NCBI GenBank assembly: GCA_018902385.1
Contig: JABSSW010000042.1
Coordinates: 62,001-126,000 of the forward strand
From: Physcia stellaris
Taxonomy: Eukaryota > Ascomycota > Lecanoromycetes > Caliciales > Physciaceae
Reading direction: 5' to 3'
Length of the DNA stretch: 64,000 bases
Below the pieces are notes generated by a model. It was not told the origin of the DNA, did not search any database, and worked only from the letters and a program-made list of their open reading frames with translations. Below, piece by piece: positions 23,480-35,916 of the stretch (within the stretch, counting starts at the first letter, position 1; the number at the start of each line of letters is the position of its first letter). A program made the translations under genes and the position numbers.

Positions 23480-24345
23480 AGTGAGTAGAGCGACTTCTGG
23501 CTGTGTGGGGAAAGATGCGGCTGTGTAGGAAGGGAATGTCGATTTGCATATTCAATAAACAATGGGGAGAATTGAGAAATGAAAACACACTGGTGGCTTC
23601 ACTCTGCGCTTTTCGATGTCATATACGTCGCGAGACCAGTGCGTCCGGTACGAGTAGCCCTTATTCGGACTGATGCATAGTACCGCGATTGATAGTGACA
23701 CACGAATTTATAAGAAGTGAGATAGTATGTTCCCAGCACATTGACATCCCAACAAGCAGCGATCCACAAGACCACCACAAATGTCTCTCTGCCATTCCTA
23801 CTTTTCCTATTCGGAAAGCATTCACATCTCTACCGTTACCTTCTTACAATCTTCTAACATGCTGAGGAATATGAATGAAATGGTTAATGGTATGTCCGAA
23901 CAGACGGATTTCGAACTTGTGAGAAGACTTGAAAGCTTTGAAGATAGATAGAACTCTAGAGTGACAATAACGGGAATTTACTTGTTGACGACTTTCAATT
24001 AACGCGTTGACGAGAGTCTATTCCTGTCGCTTTGTTGGATCATGACTCACCTAGCAAATTCAATAAGAATCCTCTGCTATTAATTCGTTTGGGAATGAAT
24101 GGCATTGAAACACTTTTGCAACAGCATTCGTAAGTGGTGTTATTTTGGAAGTATCAGTGACAAGCCGCGATGACGATTTTGATATCTATTTCACTGTTCC
24201 CGAGTTCGAATAGTTCCGAAACATTCGCTTAGCTTATCGGAAAGCACGTGAGACACAAAGCCCTAATCTACCGCCAAGCACTCCCTTGAATCACCCTGCG
24301 TCATCGTCTATCCAAATTACCGTGCTGGATCATTGAACTCTAACC
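23480..24345. other. Promoter region of the aspartyl-tRNA synthetase gene
   Basis: No coding frame of note. The 44-base CACGTG element is at 24223-24266, followed by a CAATC/CATC-rich leader up to the ATG. Confidence 0.5.
24223..24266 (+). promoter_or_regulatory. 44-base CACGTG-containing element, copy 2
   Basis: Same 44-base word as 21118-21161 with two differences, one of which creates CTTATC (GATAAG on the other strand). It ends 79 bases before the aspartyl-tRNA synthetase ATG, a plausible core-promoter or upstream activating position. Confidence 0.6.
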
Positions 24346-26195
24346 ATGGCGTCGCAAGAAGAATCGAGTCTACCATCACGTCCCAAAGAAGAAGAGTCAG
24401 CAGAAGGTCAAGCACCAAGCAAGAGTGCCCTGAAAAAAGCCGCGAAAGAGAAGGAAAAGGCGGAGAAAGCCGCAAAGCGTCAAGAGCAGGAGCGACAGCA
24501 ACGAGAGATGGCAGAAGCCAATGATACCGCAAAACATCTCTACGGGGCTTTATCACTACCACCAGAACCCTCTGCATCGTCTCAGCAATTCACGGAGTTG
24601 GTCGACCTTTACGATGCGAAAGAAGATCAGAAAGTCACAGTCGACGTCCGCGTCCACAATGCCCGTGTCCAATCCGCCAAACTAGCCTTTCTGGTCGTCC
24701 GAGAAGGGGCGCATACTATTCAGGTCGTCATCGCCGAAGGCGGCGTCCATAAAATCTCGCGACAAATGGTGAAATGGTGCGGGGGCTTGAATACAGAATC
24801 AATAGTGCGAATCAAAGGAGTGGTCAAGCAGCCCCACGAACCAGTCACCTCAACCAGTATCTCAAATTACGAACTTCACGTTGAAAGCATCTTCATCATC
24901 TCAGCCGCAGCCCAACAATTGCCCATCCAGGTCAAAGACTGCATGCGCCCCCCACCAATGGGTGATGAGGCCACACAGGCAGAAGAGCAAGCCGCTGACG
25001 GCACTCCTATCGTATCACTCGCTGCTCGCCTAAACAATCGCGTCCTCGATGCTCGTACTGCGGCGAACAATGCTATTTTCCAGCTTCAGAGTGGCGTCTG
25101 CAATCTCTTTATGGAACACATGAATAAGCACAAATTCACATGGATACAGTCCAGTAAAATTGTCGGTGCTGCGACAGAGGGGGGTGCAGGGGTGTTTGAG
25201 ATCAAGTACTTTGATACGAAGGCATATCTGACGCAGAGTCCACAATTCTTCAAGCAGATGGCTATTGCGATGGACATGAAGCGGGTTTGTGACATTGGAC
25301 CGGTGTTCAGAGCAGAGAATTCGAATACGCATCGCCATTTGACAGAGGTGGGTGACGTTGATCTTTTTATCCATCTATCGGACCCTAGACACAAAGCTCC
25401 GGTAAATCTGTTGTTGATGCTGACAGCATTATAGTTTACTGGCCTCGACTTCGAGATGGTGATACGGAATCATTATCACGAAGTACTTACCTTCTCAGAG
25501 CAACTAATGATCTCCATAATCCGCGCTCTACAGACAAGGGAAGAATACAAACGTCTCACGAAAATTGTAGAGCAGGTTTACCCCGGTGCTGGGAATTTCA
25601 GACTCCCTCCCGGGGACGACGCAATACGGATAACCTTCGCCGAGGGCGTCAAGATGCTAAACGAAGCCGGCGTCGAGGCCGCCGAGCTCGATGACCTAAG
25701 GTATTATCTGCCCTCTCCGTCACACCCTCACAGATCCCTACTCTCCTCATCCACTTCATCCCCGCTAATGTCATCCCCACTCAGTACGGCCCAAGAACGT
25801 GCCCTCGGCCGCCTCGTCTCCGAAAAATACAACACCGACTTCTATACGATGGACAAATACCCTCGCCGCATCCGCCCCTTCTACACTCATCCCGACCCGG
25901 CATCCCCCCACCTCTCCAACAGCTACGACTTTTTCATGCGCGGCCAAGAAATCATGTCCGGCGCCCAGCGTATCCATGACTACGAGGCCTTGTGTAAGAA
26001 TATGCGGGAGAGCGATCCCCCTTGGATCCATTGTCCGAGGGTTTCAGGCATTACACGGAGGCTTTTAAATGGGGGTGTGCGCCGCATGGAGGTGGAGGTT
26101 TAGGTTTGAACCGCATTGTGCAGTTTTTCTTGGGGTTGCCGGATATTAGGGCTGCAACGCTGTTTGTAAGGGATCCCGGGCGGTTGGCGCCGTAA
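24346..26195 (+). CDS. dps1: Cytoplasmic aspartyl-tRNA synthetase, frame change near the 3' end
   Basis: Exons 24346-25347, 25435-25700 and 25785-end; the second intron (84 bp) is in frame but has GTATTA...CTCAG borders and splits the family motif DDLS-TAQERALGRLV. A Lys-rich N-terminal helix (KSALKKAAKEKEKAEKAAKR), typical of eukaryotic AspRS and used for tRNA binding, is followed by the OB-fold anticodon domain (about 95-200). The class II catalytic domain has YLTQSPQFFKQ and motif 2 (PVFRAENSNTHRHLTE). The frame with the first part stops at 26101-26103. The expected end, with HYTEAFKWGCAPHGGGGLGL (motif 3) and RDPGRLAP, is in the next frame up to TAA at 26193-26195. The frames meet at a five-C run, 26017-26021. 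Because motif 3 is needed for ATP binding, a real frameshift would inactivate an essential enzyme; a base-calling error in the run is likelier. Confidence 0.9.
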
Positions 26196-27282
26196 ATGTG
26201 GCACTCCGGCAGCAGGGGAAGGGAAGATTGCTTGATAGACGTGTAGGTGTCTCCCTCTCGACACTTGATCTTAAAGCGATCTCTAGGGGTCACGATGATA
26301 GTGCCACCCGTCAATACCTTACGGTAGTGAGAACATCGGATGTACCGTTGCTGTGAGGTATCTCCAATTCATTCTTGATTTGTCAACAAGTAGAATTATA
26401 CTTGCAGGAGTCGTTATATTGCAGACCTTTTGCTCTGTCATGATTCCATACTCGTAAGACAGTAAATCACCACTGGTCATTTCTTGAGCACCGAAGTTTC
26501 GATACATTCATAGGTTTTACCCTCCTAGTTTCCCATGAACTAATCTTTATATACAATCGCCATTATCGAGTACACAATATCAGAGCTCAGATCTCTGATT
26601 CTATTGACTCATTTATATTAGATCGTCGTCTATTCAATTTCGATTTCGATTTTAATGCAAATAAGACAAAGATCGCGTTTGTTTTTCTCATCAAATGTCA
26701 TTGCTAAAAAGTAGAGAAAGGTGTCTTCGGTTTCAACAGATTGTTCTACAATTCTCATCCTATGAGGTCTGAAAGCGAAAGCGCCTGCATAAAAGCGATC
26801 CTCAGTGAGGCTCAATAGGAGCATGCTCAGCATCTCATGCAACTTGCAAGGCTGTGAACTGTCCCGCTAAGGTCGGCTGCTTACTAGTTCTAGGCGAGAA
26901 TCAGGGGTAGAGACCAATAACCATCCGAGCGGCTAATGAGCTCGGACGAGAATCCACCAATCGCCAGCTTTGATCTCAGCCCACTCAGGCTCAGCCTGAT
27001 TATTCATGTCGGCGAGTTGCCCTGCCCGGAAGGATTCACTCCAGCGCGACGGCGCCCTTTCGCTTTCAGCACGCTTCGAATCCTCCACCATGTCCTCTTC
27101 ATTCACTGCGACATTGCCTGCGCGCCCTGCCCATACGCACCGTCTTCTCTTTGCTTCCAACTCTCGTAGAAATGGGCGAAAGGACGATGTGGTGCGGCGG
27201 ACGGCCTTGTGGATTCAATGGCTGCAAACTGGAATGAGAAGTCCATTCTTGATCTCAGCCGGTATCCTTCGACCAGATCCCA
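26196..27282. other. Intergenic region before the Kelch gene
   Basis: No supported gene. Frames at 26936-27323 have no recognisable content; a first exon with the missing signal peptide of the Kelch gene could lie here but I could not identify one. Confidence 0.4.
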
Positions 27283-29383
27283 ATGTCTTCAGACAAGTCG
27301 GACTATGTCGACATCTATCATGAGTTTCCCGATCAGCCAGCCCCCCAGGACTTTGTGCGCCGATCGAATCATGCTTGTGGGTACTTTCTCAGTATTGAGG
27401 GCATATGTACTTACAGGCCACAGCTTTGGCAATGGGCGACTATGTTTACATTGACGGCGGCGAAATTGCCATGCTTGTGGATGGCGAAACGACAAATATG
27501 CCAAGTAGGTCTATCCATAATCGGAGCTGGAGTCTGGATCAGCCAGCTAGAGATCCTACCGCTCGCTCGCTACATACCAGACCTTTACTGACTTGTAGGT
27601 GCACAGATAACGACACCTTAGTAATCGACATGAGCAAGAGCTGGTCAATTGACGATGTCAAATTTAAATCTATCAACAAGACATCGTCTGGTGTGCTCAA
27701 TCTGAACGATGGATTCCTCTTTCCTGCGCCCGACAATCAATCCTTCTTCCAATTCGGTGGAGAGTCCACTTGGCTTCTCTACACTCCACGGAATCCCACC
27801 TCAGTGTCGCAATTCACAATCACAGGAGGTGGAAATGGCTCATGGTCTGACTTCCAACCTGGGAGTACATCGGGCTTCGAACACATCACTCGCCCTTCAC
27901 GAGCCCTAGCTGCTACAGTCGACAAGACGTTCTTCATACTTGGCGGCTTGCTGAACAGTCACAGCGCTGAGGATACTGCGAATATTCAGGGCCTCGAGTC
28001 GCATCCTCTGAAAGGCATCGTAGCATGGAACATGACAACGGGGAGATGGACAAATGATTCGATGCCTTCACACTTGGTCCGGCCAAACGGATTAAATGGC
28101 ATGCTCAACTCAGCACCTGGATTTGGCCTAGCAGGATTGTTGCTGGCTGCAGGGACTGGGACGGTTAATGATGAAGCCCCAATATTCGACAATATCACTG
28201 TGTACGAGCCAGTTGGCAAGACTTGGCATTATCAGTCCGCAACGGGTGATATACCTGCTGGAAGAAATAGACCATGCACTGTTGGCGTTCAGGGAGATAA
28301 CGGCACGTATGAGATGTATGTAATTCTCGGAGATTGGGGAAAGCCTTGAAGGTGTTGCATTTCTAGTCCTTCTTGCTGACCTGGTACAGATTCATGTATG
28401 CGGGGGAGCAGAACCAGGGAGGCGGCAAGCTACTGTACAACCAGGTGCAAGAGAATGTTCAGCTTGACGCCGTCTACATCCTTTCATTACCGGCCTTTGC
28501 TTGGTTTCGAGCGGACTATTACGCGGCTCATCCGCGTTACATGCATACGTAAGTCGTGCCTATCGCAACACCTGCTTTGAGCTGACAGAGTTTGAACTCA
28601 GCTGCCACGTCGTAGGCAACCGGCAAATGCTGACGATAGGAGGACTCAACCCACTAGACGCGGGTAAAGATACCATGGAAAAAGACCATCAAACCAACGG
28701 TCTCGGACTCTTCGATTTGACGAATCTAACATGGATTGACGGCTACGATGCTGACGCCGCGCCCTACCAAACCCCCCAAATAATCAAAGATTGGTATCGA
28801 GAAAAGTAGGTCTGAAACCGCATTGACCACTACCTATGCTTATTTGTTTCTGCACAGCGGTACCGCATCTGTACAATGGAACGACGACGCGGTCAGGGAC
28901 TTTTTCAGGCAAAGTGGGTCTCCCAAACCAGGTGAGCTGCCTTTCACCCTGGATCAAGTCAGCACTTTCTAATCTCTTTCTCATATAGGCTCCACACTGC
29001 CCGCAACCAACACCTCCGGAGTTAACAAATCAACCTCCCCTCCCATCGGCGCCATCGCAGGCGGCGTCGTCGGCGGCCTCGCAGCAATCTGCATCCTCGC
29101 CACCCTCCTCTTCTGGTCCCTCCGACGGCGTCGGCGAAACCAGCATCCGGGCCTCCACGCGCAGGAACTACCCGACTCGTCAGAGCCACCCAAATTCGAG
29201 CTTTTGGTCCCGGAGCGCAGACACGAGGCTGGTGACGGTAGGCCGGCGTGGGAAATGGATGGGAGCCAGAAAATGGAGCTTGATGCGGGTCGGTATGACA
29301 AGAAACCGGTCGAGCTGATGGGGCAGGAGGCTGTGGCGGAGATGCCGGAGAAGAAATGGGGTTGGTCTCGGCCTCCAACTTAA
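27283..29383 (+). CDS. Membrane-anchored Kelch-repeat surface protein
   Basis: Exons 27283-27376, 27424-27504, 27607-28315, 28390-28548, 28602-28805, 28858-28931, 28989-29383 (571 residues, phases consistent). Kelch-type blades start at RRSNHA-SLAMGDYVYIDGGE and recur at FFQFGGESTWLLY, TFFILGGLLNS, FGLAGLLLAAGTG, IFMYAGEQNQGG and QMLTIGGLNPLD, each with the GG turn. Many N-linked sites (NKT, NGT, NMT, NIT) fit an extracellular propeller. A Ser/Thr stalk leads to one transmembrane helix (GAIAGGVVGGLAAICILATLLFW), a stop-transfer SLRRRRRNQ and a cytoplasmic tail of about 90 residues. This layout is a common fungal wall or membrane protein family of unknown function. The chosen ATG gives no signal peptide, which type I topology needs, so the true first exon is probably upstream. 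Confidence 0.8.
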
Positions 29384-31172
29384 TGGGAAAGGGAAGAGCG
29401 TTGGCGTTGTTATGCGCTTGGATTTTGGATTGGCAGTAGCGTCGGCGCTGGAGGTTTTGGTGTCTGATGGGCTTTGGTCTACCATACGAGTCTTTTGCAC
29501 TTTACCGAGAGTCGTACATGGCTTCTATCTTTTTTTTTGGGGCTTTTTTTTGGATTGGATTGGATTGGAAAAGCCAATGAAAACATAAAGCAGAAAGGTA
29601 TAAATAAAAGAATGTATTAAAGGATGTAAACAAAACCAACATGAAATATCTAATTCCATCCCCAATCAACTCCAACGCTCAATAAACCTGAATCGATTCA
29701 TCGCAATCTTCCCCCCCCCGCCAAAATCCCATCTCGCGCACTTCATAGTCCACCCAACCAACCCATCGCCTTCTCCCCCTTTTCCCTCGGCCCGTCCGCA
29801 ATATACCCCTCGTCAGCATCAGTCTCAAATTCACTCCTTGAGACGAGCCAAGCGATCGAAAAGTGCAGCTCGAAGTACAATGACCCAGCTAGCGTAGGCT
29901 GGCCCAGGTAGCTACCTCACGAGAGACAAGCAGCTGATGCCAAATCGGGAGAGTAGGACGGGAGAAGGAGGCAAGGTAGACGATGCGGGGGTTTCGAATC
30001 AGGTTAGAGGAAAGGGCTATGGCATGGTCTATGATGCAGTACCATTATCAGGATGGGATGGCGATCAAGGCTATGCTGGCTTTGTACAGAGTCGGATTGT
30101 ACTCGTATCATGGCGCGGGGGTGTATAAACTGTCACGGGGTATTGTTGCTATCGTCTCGGGATGATCTCAGGAGGTTTTTTTTCAAAGGGTCGTGAGGGG
30201 CCTTCCTTCGTCTCTTCCACCCTATCTTGATTCCGAGTGCTAAACGTGGCTATCGAAAAATGGGAGGATGTCGTGTGGCTCAAAGAGACCCAGGCGACAG
30301 GAATAACCAGAGCGGGCTACGGTCAGTGCCGTCCGCTCAGGGATAAACGGTATGGCACAGGGCTGCCGACAACCTAGCAATATAGGATCAGCGGTGCTTA
30401 TAAGTCTATCCTATCCTGATCCACCTTCCTCGGTGCACGCGGTACCACTCGACGGTAGCATAAGGATATGCCATTGCTAGACCGTCTCTTGCACATCAAT
30501 CAAGATTTATCCCATGGCAAGCGGCGGGCTGGAGGTCTACTGATACCATCACGCGCACATCCACGGTTTTCGGAGTTCTATAGCAAGGTAGGCGAGTATA
30601 TCTCATCCCCAGCTTTGGCATCTGGGAGCGATACTCTATGCTCCGTCGATAGAAGGTAGTGAAGGATTGACTGGTGGCGTATTCCCGGCTCTCGGCGGAT
30701 AGATACTGTTGCTGCTATTGGGTACAGGCAGCAGGGAAGTAAAGGTCTCCTACGTGACTAAAGTAAGGACGAGGCTGGACCTTCGTGCTGGAGCTGGGGG
30801 TGGAGACGGTCAGACTAAGGAAGAATATGGAAGTCGGGAGTTGGTTGATTCGGGAAGGATCCCAGCGGCAGCTCTTTGGTCGGTCATTTTTGGGGCGGCT
30901 AGGATGTTATGCTTTTGCCATCGCCGCAGAGGTTTAGGGACTTTCGTTGCGGAAATATAGGGGTTGCGAGATCGTATTGAGGTTGGAAGATTATGACTAA
31001 GTAATTGAGGTGTAGGCCTGATTTATACACCGAAGCTGATTGTTGGTTGGTAGCGTACCGTATTCTCGCAGACCGGCGGTTTCCCCCGATTGATTGATTG
31101 ATACGTAGTTCTTCGAGATTCACCTCAACCCTGTTGTCGTAAGCTGTAACCCTCGTTGCCAAAATTGGCTGC
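29384..31172. other. Intergenic DNA up to the large island, no gene supported
   Basis: Includes a GGATT triplet repeat near 29553 and a nine-C run near 29711. Small frames (60-83 codons) have no recognisable content. Composition stays ordinary up to about 31172, where the island starts. Confidence 0.45.
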
Positions 31173-31338
31173 GCTAATGCTGCGTACTTCCTTCATTGCT
31201 ATGTACAAAATCCTTGATGTTTTGAGCATGATCGGCCTGTAAACAATGACTTTGCAAAACAAAATGATTTTGCAAAATCGATTTCGTTAAACAAAATGAT
31301 TCAACAAAACAATTTTCAAAATTTAATTATTTTTTTTG
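31173..31338 (-). repeat. Split direct repeat B2 (outer, left island edge)
   Basis: Matches 33537-33699 base for base apart from transitions. This outer copy keeps more C and G (GCTAATGCTGCGTACTTCC here, ATTAATGTTACGTATTTTT in the inner copy). Confidence 0.7.
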
Positions 31339-31427
31339 TTTTTGCGATTGAATTACGAAACGAAAAAACAAAAATTTTCAAAAAAAATGAAAACGTCGAA
31401 AAAAATCAAAAACAAAAAATGAATAAA

Positions 31428-31615
31428 TGTTACGAGCATGCCTGGAATCTCGGTTGGGGCCTTATCTTATCAGCGGGAGTCCTTATGGGGACTAGCGCGA
31501 TCTGGGGCTTGGCGCCCACAACCTACTTCTGGCATTCGGCCTCCTGTACATATTTGCTCCCTAGATCAAATATCCTCGTTATGCTACCTATTGAGTCCTA
31601 GGCATGCGCCTTACA
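31428..31615 (+). repeat. 5' LTR, 188 bp
   Basis: Direct repeat partner of 33209-33396 with one difference; TG...CA ends; preceded by ATAAA. Confidence 0.85.
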
Positions 31616-33208
31616 TTATATTTGATCTCCATCGTGACGGGCGATGTAAACTCCACACTCGTTGCGGCGGCCAACGAGTAGAAAGAAACAAGGCCGTTGT
31701 CAATCCGTGACGGTCGCACACCTCCAGCACGAAACCTCCCTATCAACTGCAGTGACGGTGGTTCACTGCCTACAGCACAGCGATCTCTCGCCCTGGGTTC
31801 TGCGAGACTAACTGACACCCGCCAAACTCCCTGCCTCGAGTAGGTTGCTCGTCGGGGTACGCGAGTAAGCAAAATAAGACCGCCAGAAAGTCCTCTTAGA
31901 GGGAGGCCACGGAGCAACAGGACGAACCTCCGTGAGTTGGATGGAGTTTACATAGAGCACCTCCAGGTCAACGAAACGAAAGTCCTCTTGCGGGGGGCCA
32001 CGGAGTCACAGGTCGAACCTCCGTGAGTGGAGCAACAGGACGAACCTCCACGAAACGAAAGTCCCCCCTTTGGGGGCGGTGGTTGCACCCTACTTCCACT
32101 TGGCGCATCGTGAGTCTGCGAGAATGACCGTGGGCCAGCGATAATGGCCGTGAGTCTGCGAGAATGACGACCTGTCAATTGCCGACCTCCTCCTTCGAGC
32201 CTTCGGCACATGTCAATAGTCGATCTCCTTGTTCGTCGAGACCAGTCGATATTCAGCCAATAGACGACCTCCGTGCTCCCCCGAGCCAGTCAGCCAACCT
32301 ACCCCCGAACGGCCTCTACAATACTCACCTCCTTGAAGCGTTGGGACACCGCTTGTTAAAGAGGGGGATAGAAGCCACACACAACAACAACCTCACACCA
32401 AACCAACAAACAACCACCCAAAACCCCAAACAAAAAATTTGGGTTACGCTCCGCTCCGCTCCGCCCCTGCCCCAGCGAGTCTGCCTGCTACAACGGCACC
32501 CAGTGAGTCCGCTACAATCGGCTAGTGAGTCTGCTTCAATGACGCCTTATGAACGAGCCCGTACATCGGCCTCAGTGAGGCCGCTACAATGGCCCCAAAA
32601 GCGCATGCGTTCGATTCTTTACACCTCCCGCAGTCAACACCAATGGGAGGTGGACCTATTACAGCAGCGATACGGGAGCAAATGGCATGAAGAGGTGGAG
32701 AACAACAGTCAATGTGGGCCTGTTACGCAGCCAATTCAGCCCGCCTTCTCCGCAGCCGTCTGCCCGCCGTCAATGCCGCCAATGACCCCCTGCCCCAGGA
32801 CCTGCAGCCAATCAGGACGCGCCGATTAATAAGGACTCGAAAAGCTCAAATCCGAGGAGTTTGAAACAGCACACGCCCGCGGAACCGATACCGCCCTGCT
32901 GCTCCTGCTTCTGCTTTGACCTGAGACATCGGCCGTTTCACCATACTAATCTGCAGATATCTCCGCGGACAAGGTCCTCAACAAGGTCCTCATTCTCGTC
33001 GCCGCATATATCTACCTTTCTCCTTCTCGCACATCTCCTGCTCTCGGATTTACCTCTCCACATCTACCGCATCTGCTTTGGAACTTCCAGCGCCAGCCAT
33101 GGCCAGGCGGGTACCTGGGCCACAGCCAACGGATCCCTTTGCAATGCCGACCGGTAGGAGGAATGGATATTCGCTTCGGGACGAAGCTTGGAGGAGACGG
33201 GGGGATAG

Positions 33209-33396
33209 TGTTACGAGCATGCCTGGAATCTCGGTTGGGGCCTTATCTTATCAGCGGGAGTCCTTATGGGGACTAGCGCGATCTGGGGCTTGGCGCCCAC
33301 AACCTACTTCTGGCATTCGGCCTCCTGTACATATTTGCTCCCTAGATCAAATATCCTCGTTATGCTACCTATTGAGTCCTAGGCACGCGCCTTACA
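33209..33396 (+). repeat. 3' LTR, 188 bp
   Basis: Direct repeat partner of 31428-31615; preceded by a polypurine tract and followed by ATAAA. Confidence 0.85.
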
Positions 33397-33408
33397 ATAA
33401 ACGAAACA

Positions 33409-33536
33409 AAAAAAAAACGAAAAATGAAAAATAAAATAAATGAAACATTGATTTTTTATTTAATTAAAAAATCAATTTTTTCAAATTTTTTTTATTTCGT
33501 CATTTTTGCATTAACATTCATGTTTAATTTGAACGA
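33409..33536 (-). repeat. Split direct repeat A2 (inner)
   Basis: Inner copy of 53811-53940; differs from it by transitions only over most of its length. Confidence 0.7.
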
Positions 33537-33699
33537 ATTAATGTTACGTATTTTTTTCATTGTTATGTACAAAATTTTTGATGTTTTGAACATGATCGAT
33601 TTGTAAACAATAATTTTGCAAAACAAAATGATTTTGCAAAATCGATTTCGTTGAACAAAATGATTCAACAAAACAATTTTCAAAATTTAATTATTTTTT
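33537..33699 (-). repeat. Split direct repeat B1 (inner)
   Basis: Inner copy of 31173-31338, joined directly to A2 at 33536/33537 and strongly mutated. Confidence 0.7.
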
Positions 33700-35692
33700 C
33701 ACAATTTCAAAACACGTCGAAAAACGACGTCGTCGTCAAAAAAACGAAAAAAAAAAACAATTCAATCGTTTTGATGATATCGCGATGCATAAAAAATGTA
33801 TTTTTTGTTGTTTTCGATATACAACAAAAACGTTTCAAATTTTTATTTTTTTAAAAATTTGATCAAATCGTTAAAAACGTTCGCATTGCGAATTTTAATT
33901 GCAACGTTTTGACGAAAAAAATGATTTGAATAATGATTTTCGAATTTCAAATTCGTAATCGCGTTTTGTAATACGATAATAACGTAATTTGCATTGAAAA
34001 ATTTTGATTGATCGATTTGAAATAAAAAAAAAACGTTGAAACAAAAAAACGTTCGAAAAAATTGCGTAATGAAATCAACGCACAAACGACATCGTCAATA
34101 ATCGCAATAAATATCGAAATTTTTTTGCGAAATGAATCGATTTTCGAAACAAAAAACGTCAAAATGAAATGATCATCGAAAAAAATTATCGAAAAACGAA
34201 TAATGTTTTATTTGTTAAATTCGAAAATACGATCAACATTTGATCAAATAAATTCATCAATACGCAAAAAATTTGCAAAAATTAAACAAAATGCGACGTG
34301 TAACGTTGTATTTCGTTTGATGCGAATATCGAAAAATTGCAAAATATTTAACAAAATATCACGAATAATAATTTTTTTTTCACGTTTTTCGTTTTTTTCA
34401 TACATACGTTTGATTTCATCGATTTCGCGTTACAACAAAAACTCGTTAAAAACGTTGAAATCGAAATATTTTCGATTCACGCAAACAAAACGTAATGTCG
34501 TGATATAAATTTTGATAATTTTCGATTTGAATCGTCGTATGTTCAACGAATTCACTCAATCGTCGATAACGAAAATGAAAAAAAAAATGTTTGAATGTCA
34601 TCAAATGCGCAAAATTTCACGTATGATTTGATTGCGAAATTGTATGTTTTGCGAATGTTCGAAATCAAATTTTATCAAAAAAACGTGTTGTCATTTTGTT
34701 CAACGAAATTTGAACGTATCAATATTTTGAAACATCGTCGTTGAATGCAAAATTTAATTCGAAAATTGATCATGACGAATTTGCAATTGTGAATATTCGT
34801 CAACGATTTTATCGTGTTCATTACGTGAAAATAAATCAATCAAATGATTGAATTTCGAATTTAATCATTTCATTTCGACGATGATATCGTGAAAAACAAA
34901 CAACATGACAACGTTTCGAAACGACGTCATTGTTGAATCGTGTATCGTGTTTTTGATGAATTCAAAACAAACGATTTGATTATCGCAATAAATGATAATT
35001 TTGTTGTTTTCGAAATGAAATAATCATTGACGCAAAATTTTCAACACGATTCGCATTTTTTTGATTTGAATATCGAACGTGCGATTACGATAACGAATTA
35101 AATATCGTAAATTGAATTTTTCGAAAAATTTGTTTTGACGATTTCGAAATCAAAAATTTTTTATGTTTCAATTGTTTGAAACATTTGTTCAAATATAATT
35201 CGAAAATCGAAACGAAATCGTTCGCAAAATTTTAACGTCGTTTCATTGAAATAAAAACGTTTGTTATCATTGCAAATTCAAACGCATTGTTTCGATGATT
35301 TTGCAAAATTTGTTGACGTTTCGAATTCGATTTCGAGCGATGTAAAATGAAATGAAAAAAAAACGTTTCGAAACGACGATTTTCGTGCAAAAAAACAAAA
35401 AATTCACGAGAAAATCGATTTCGCGATACGTGAAAAATTTTTTGATAAGAATTTCGTTAACAAATTTCATTGTTTTTGTCAATTTTGTTGAAAAAAATTT
35501 GATTTTTATAATTTCGTTGTCGAGTTCGATGTCAAGAAATTCGAATTTTATATCAAATTTTTTTTTTTTCGTTTGTTTCGAAATCGAAATTTTGACAAAC
35601 ATGTTGTCACATTTTTTTGAATGATTTCGAATTCGTGAAAAATTTCATAATGATCAAAAAATCGTTCAAATAATGAAAAATTATGCGAAATT

Positions 35693-35916
35693 TATCATGA
35701 ATCGTGTTTGAATAAACGTAATATTGATTAATTAGACGAAAACAATAAATTTGCAAAAACAAATAAATACAAAATGTTGAAATTGCAAACAATGTGCGAC
35801 GTCAAATTTCAAATCACGTTAATTTCAACGTAAAATTAAAACATAATTCGTTGTTCGATCACATATCATATCAATGATTTATTTGTCAAATTTATTTGTC
35901 AAACATGTTCGTAACA
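35693..35916 (-). repeat. Gypsy LTR (3' LTR of minus copy)
   Basis: Reverse complement of the family LTR; preceded by AAATT at the left edge of the gypsy stack. Confidence 0.75.

Larger units (their letters stand above)
31428..33396 (+). mobile_element. Young non-autonomous LTR element (1,969 bp), structurally whole
   Basis: Two 188-bp direct repeats (31428-31615 and 33209-33396), TGTTACGAGC...CTTACA, differ at one position. Both are flanked by ATAAA (31423-31427 and 33397-33401). A polypurine tract (GGAGGAGACGGGGGGATAG) lies directly before the 3' LTR. The 1.6-kb interior has no reverse transcriptase or integrase; its longest frame (32164-32829, 221 codons) is unrecognised and Ser/Pro/Gln-rich. 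Short internal repeats such as GAACCTCCGTGAG and GAGTCTGCGAGAATGAC occur at 31920-32170. GC content is normal although it sits inside mutated DNA, so it inserted late. It would need proteins from another element to move. Confidence 0.85.

Noticed and set aside
26017-26021. Programmed ribosomal frameshift in the synthetase
   Set aside because: No slippery heptamer and no known case in this family; an error or mutation in the C run is simpler.
31438-31710. Frames in the 188-bp repeat as a duplicated protein gene
   Set aside because: The repeat pair has TG...CA ends, target duplication and a polypurine tract; it is an LTR pair.
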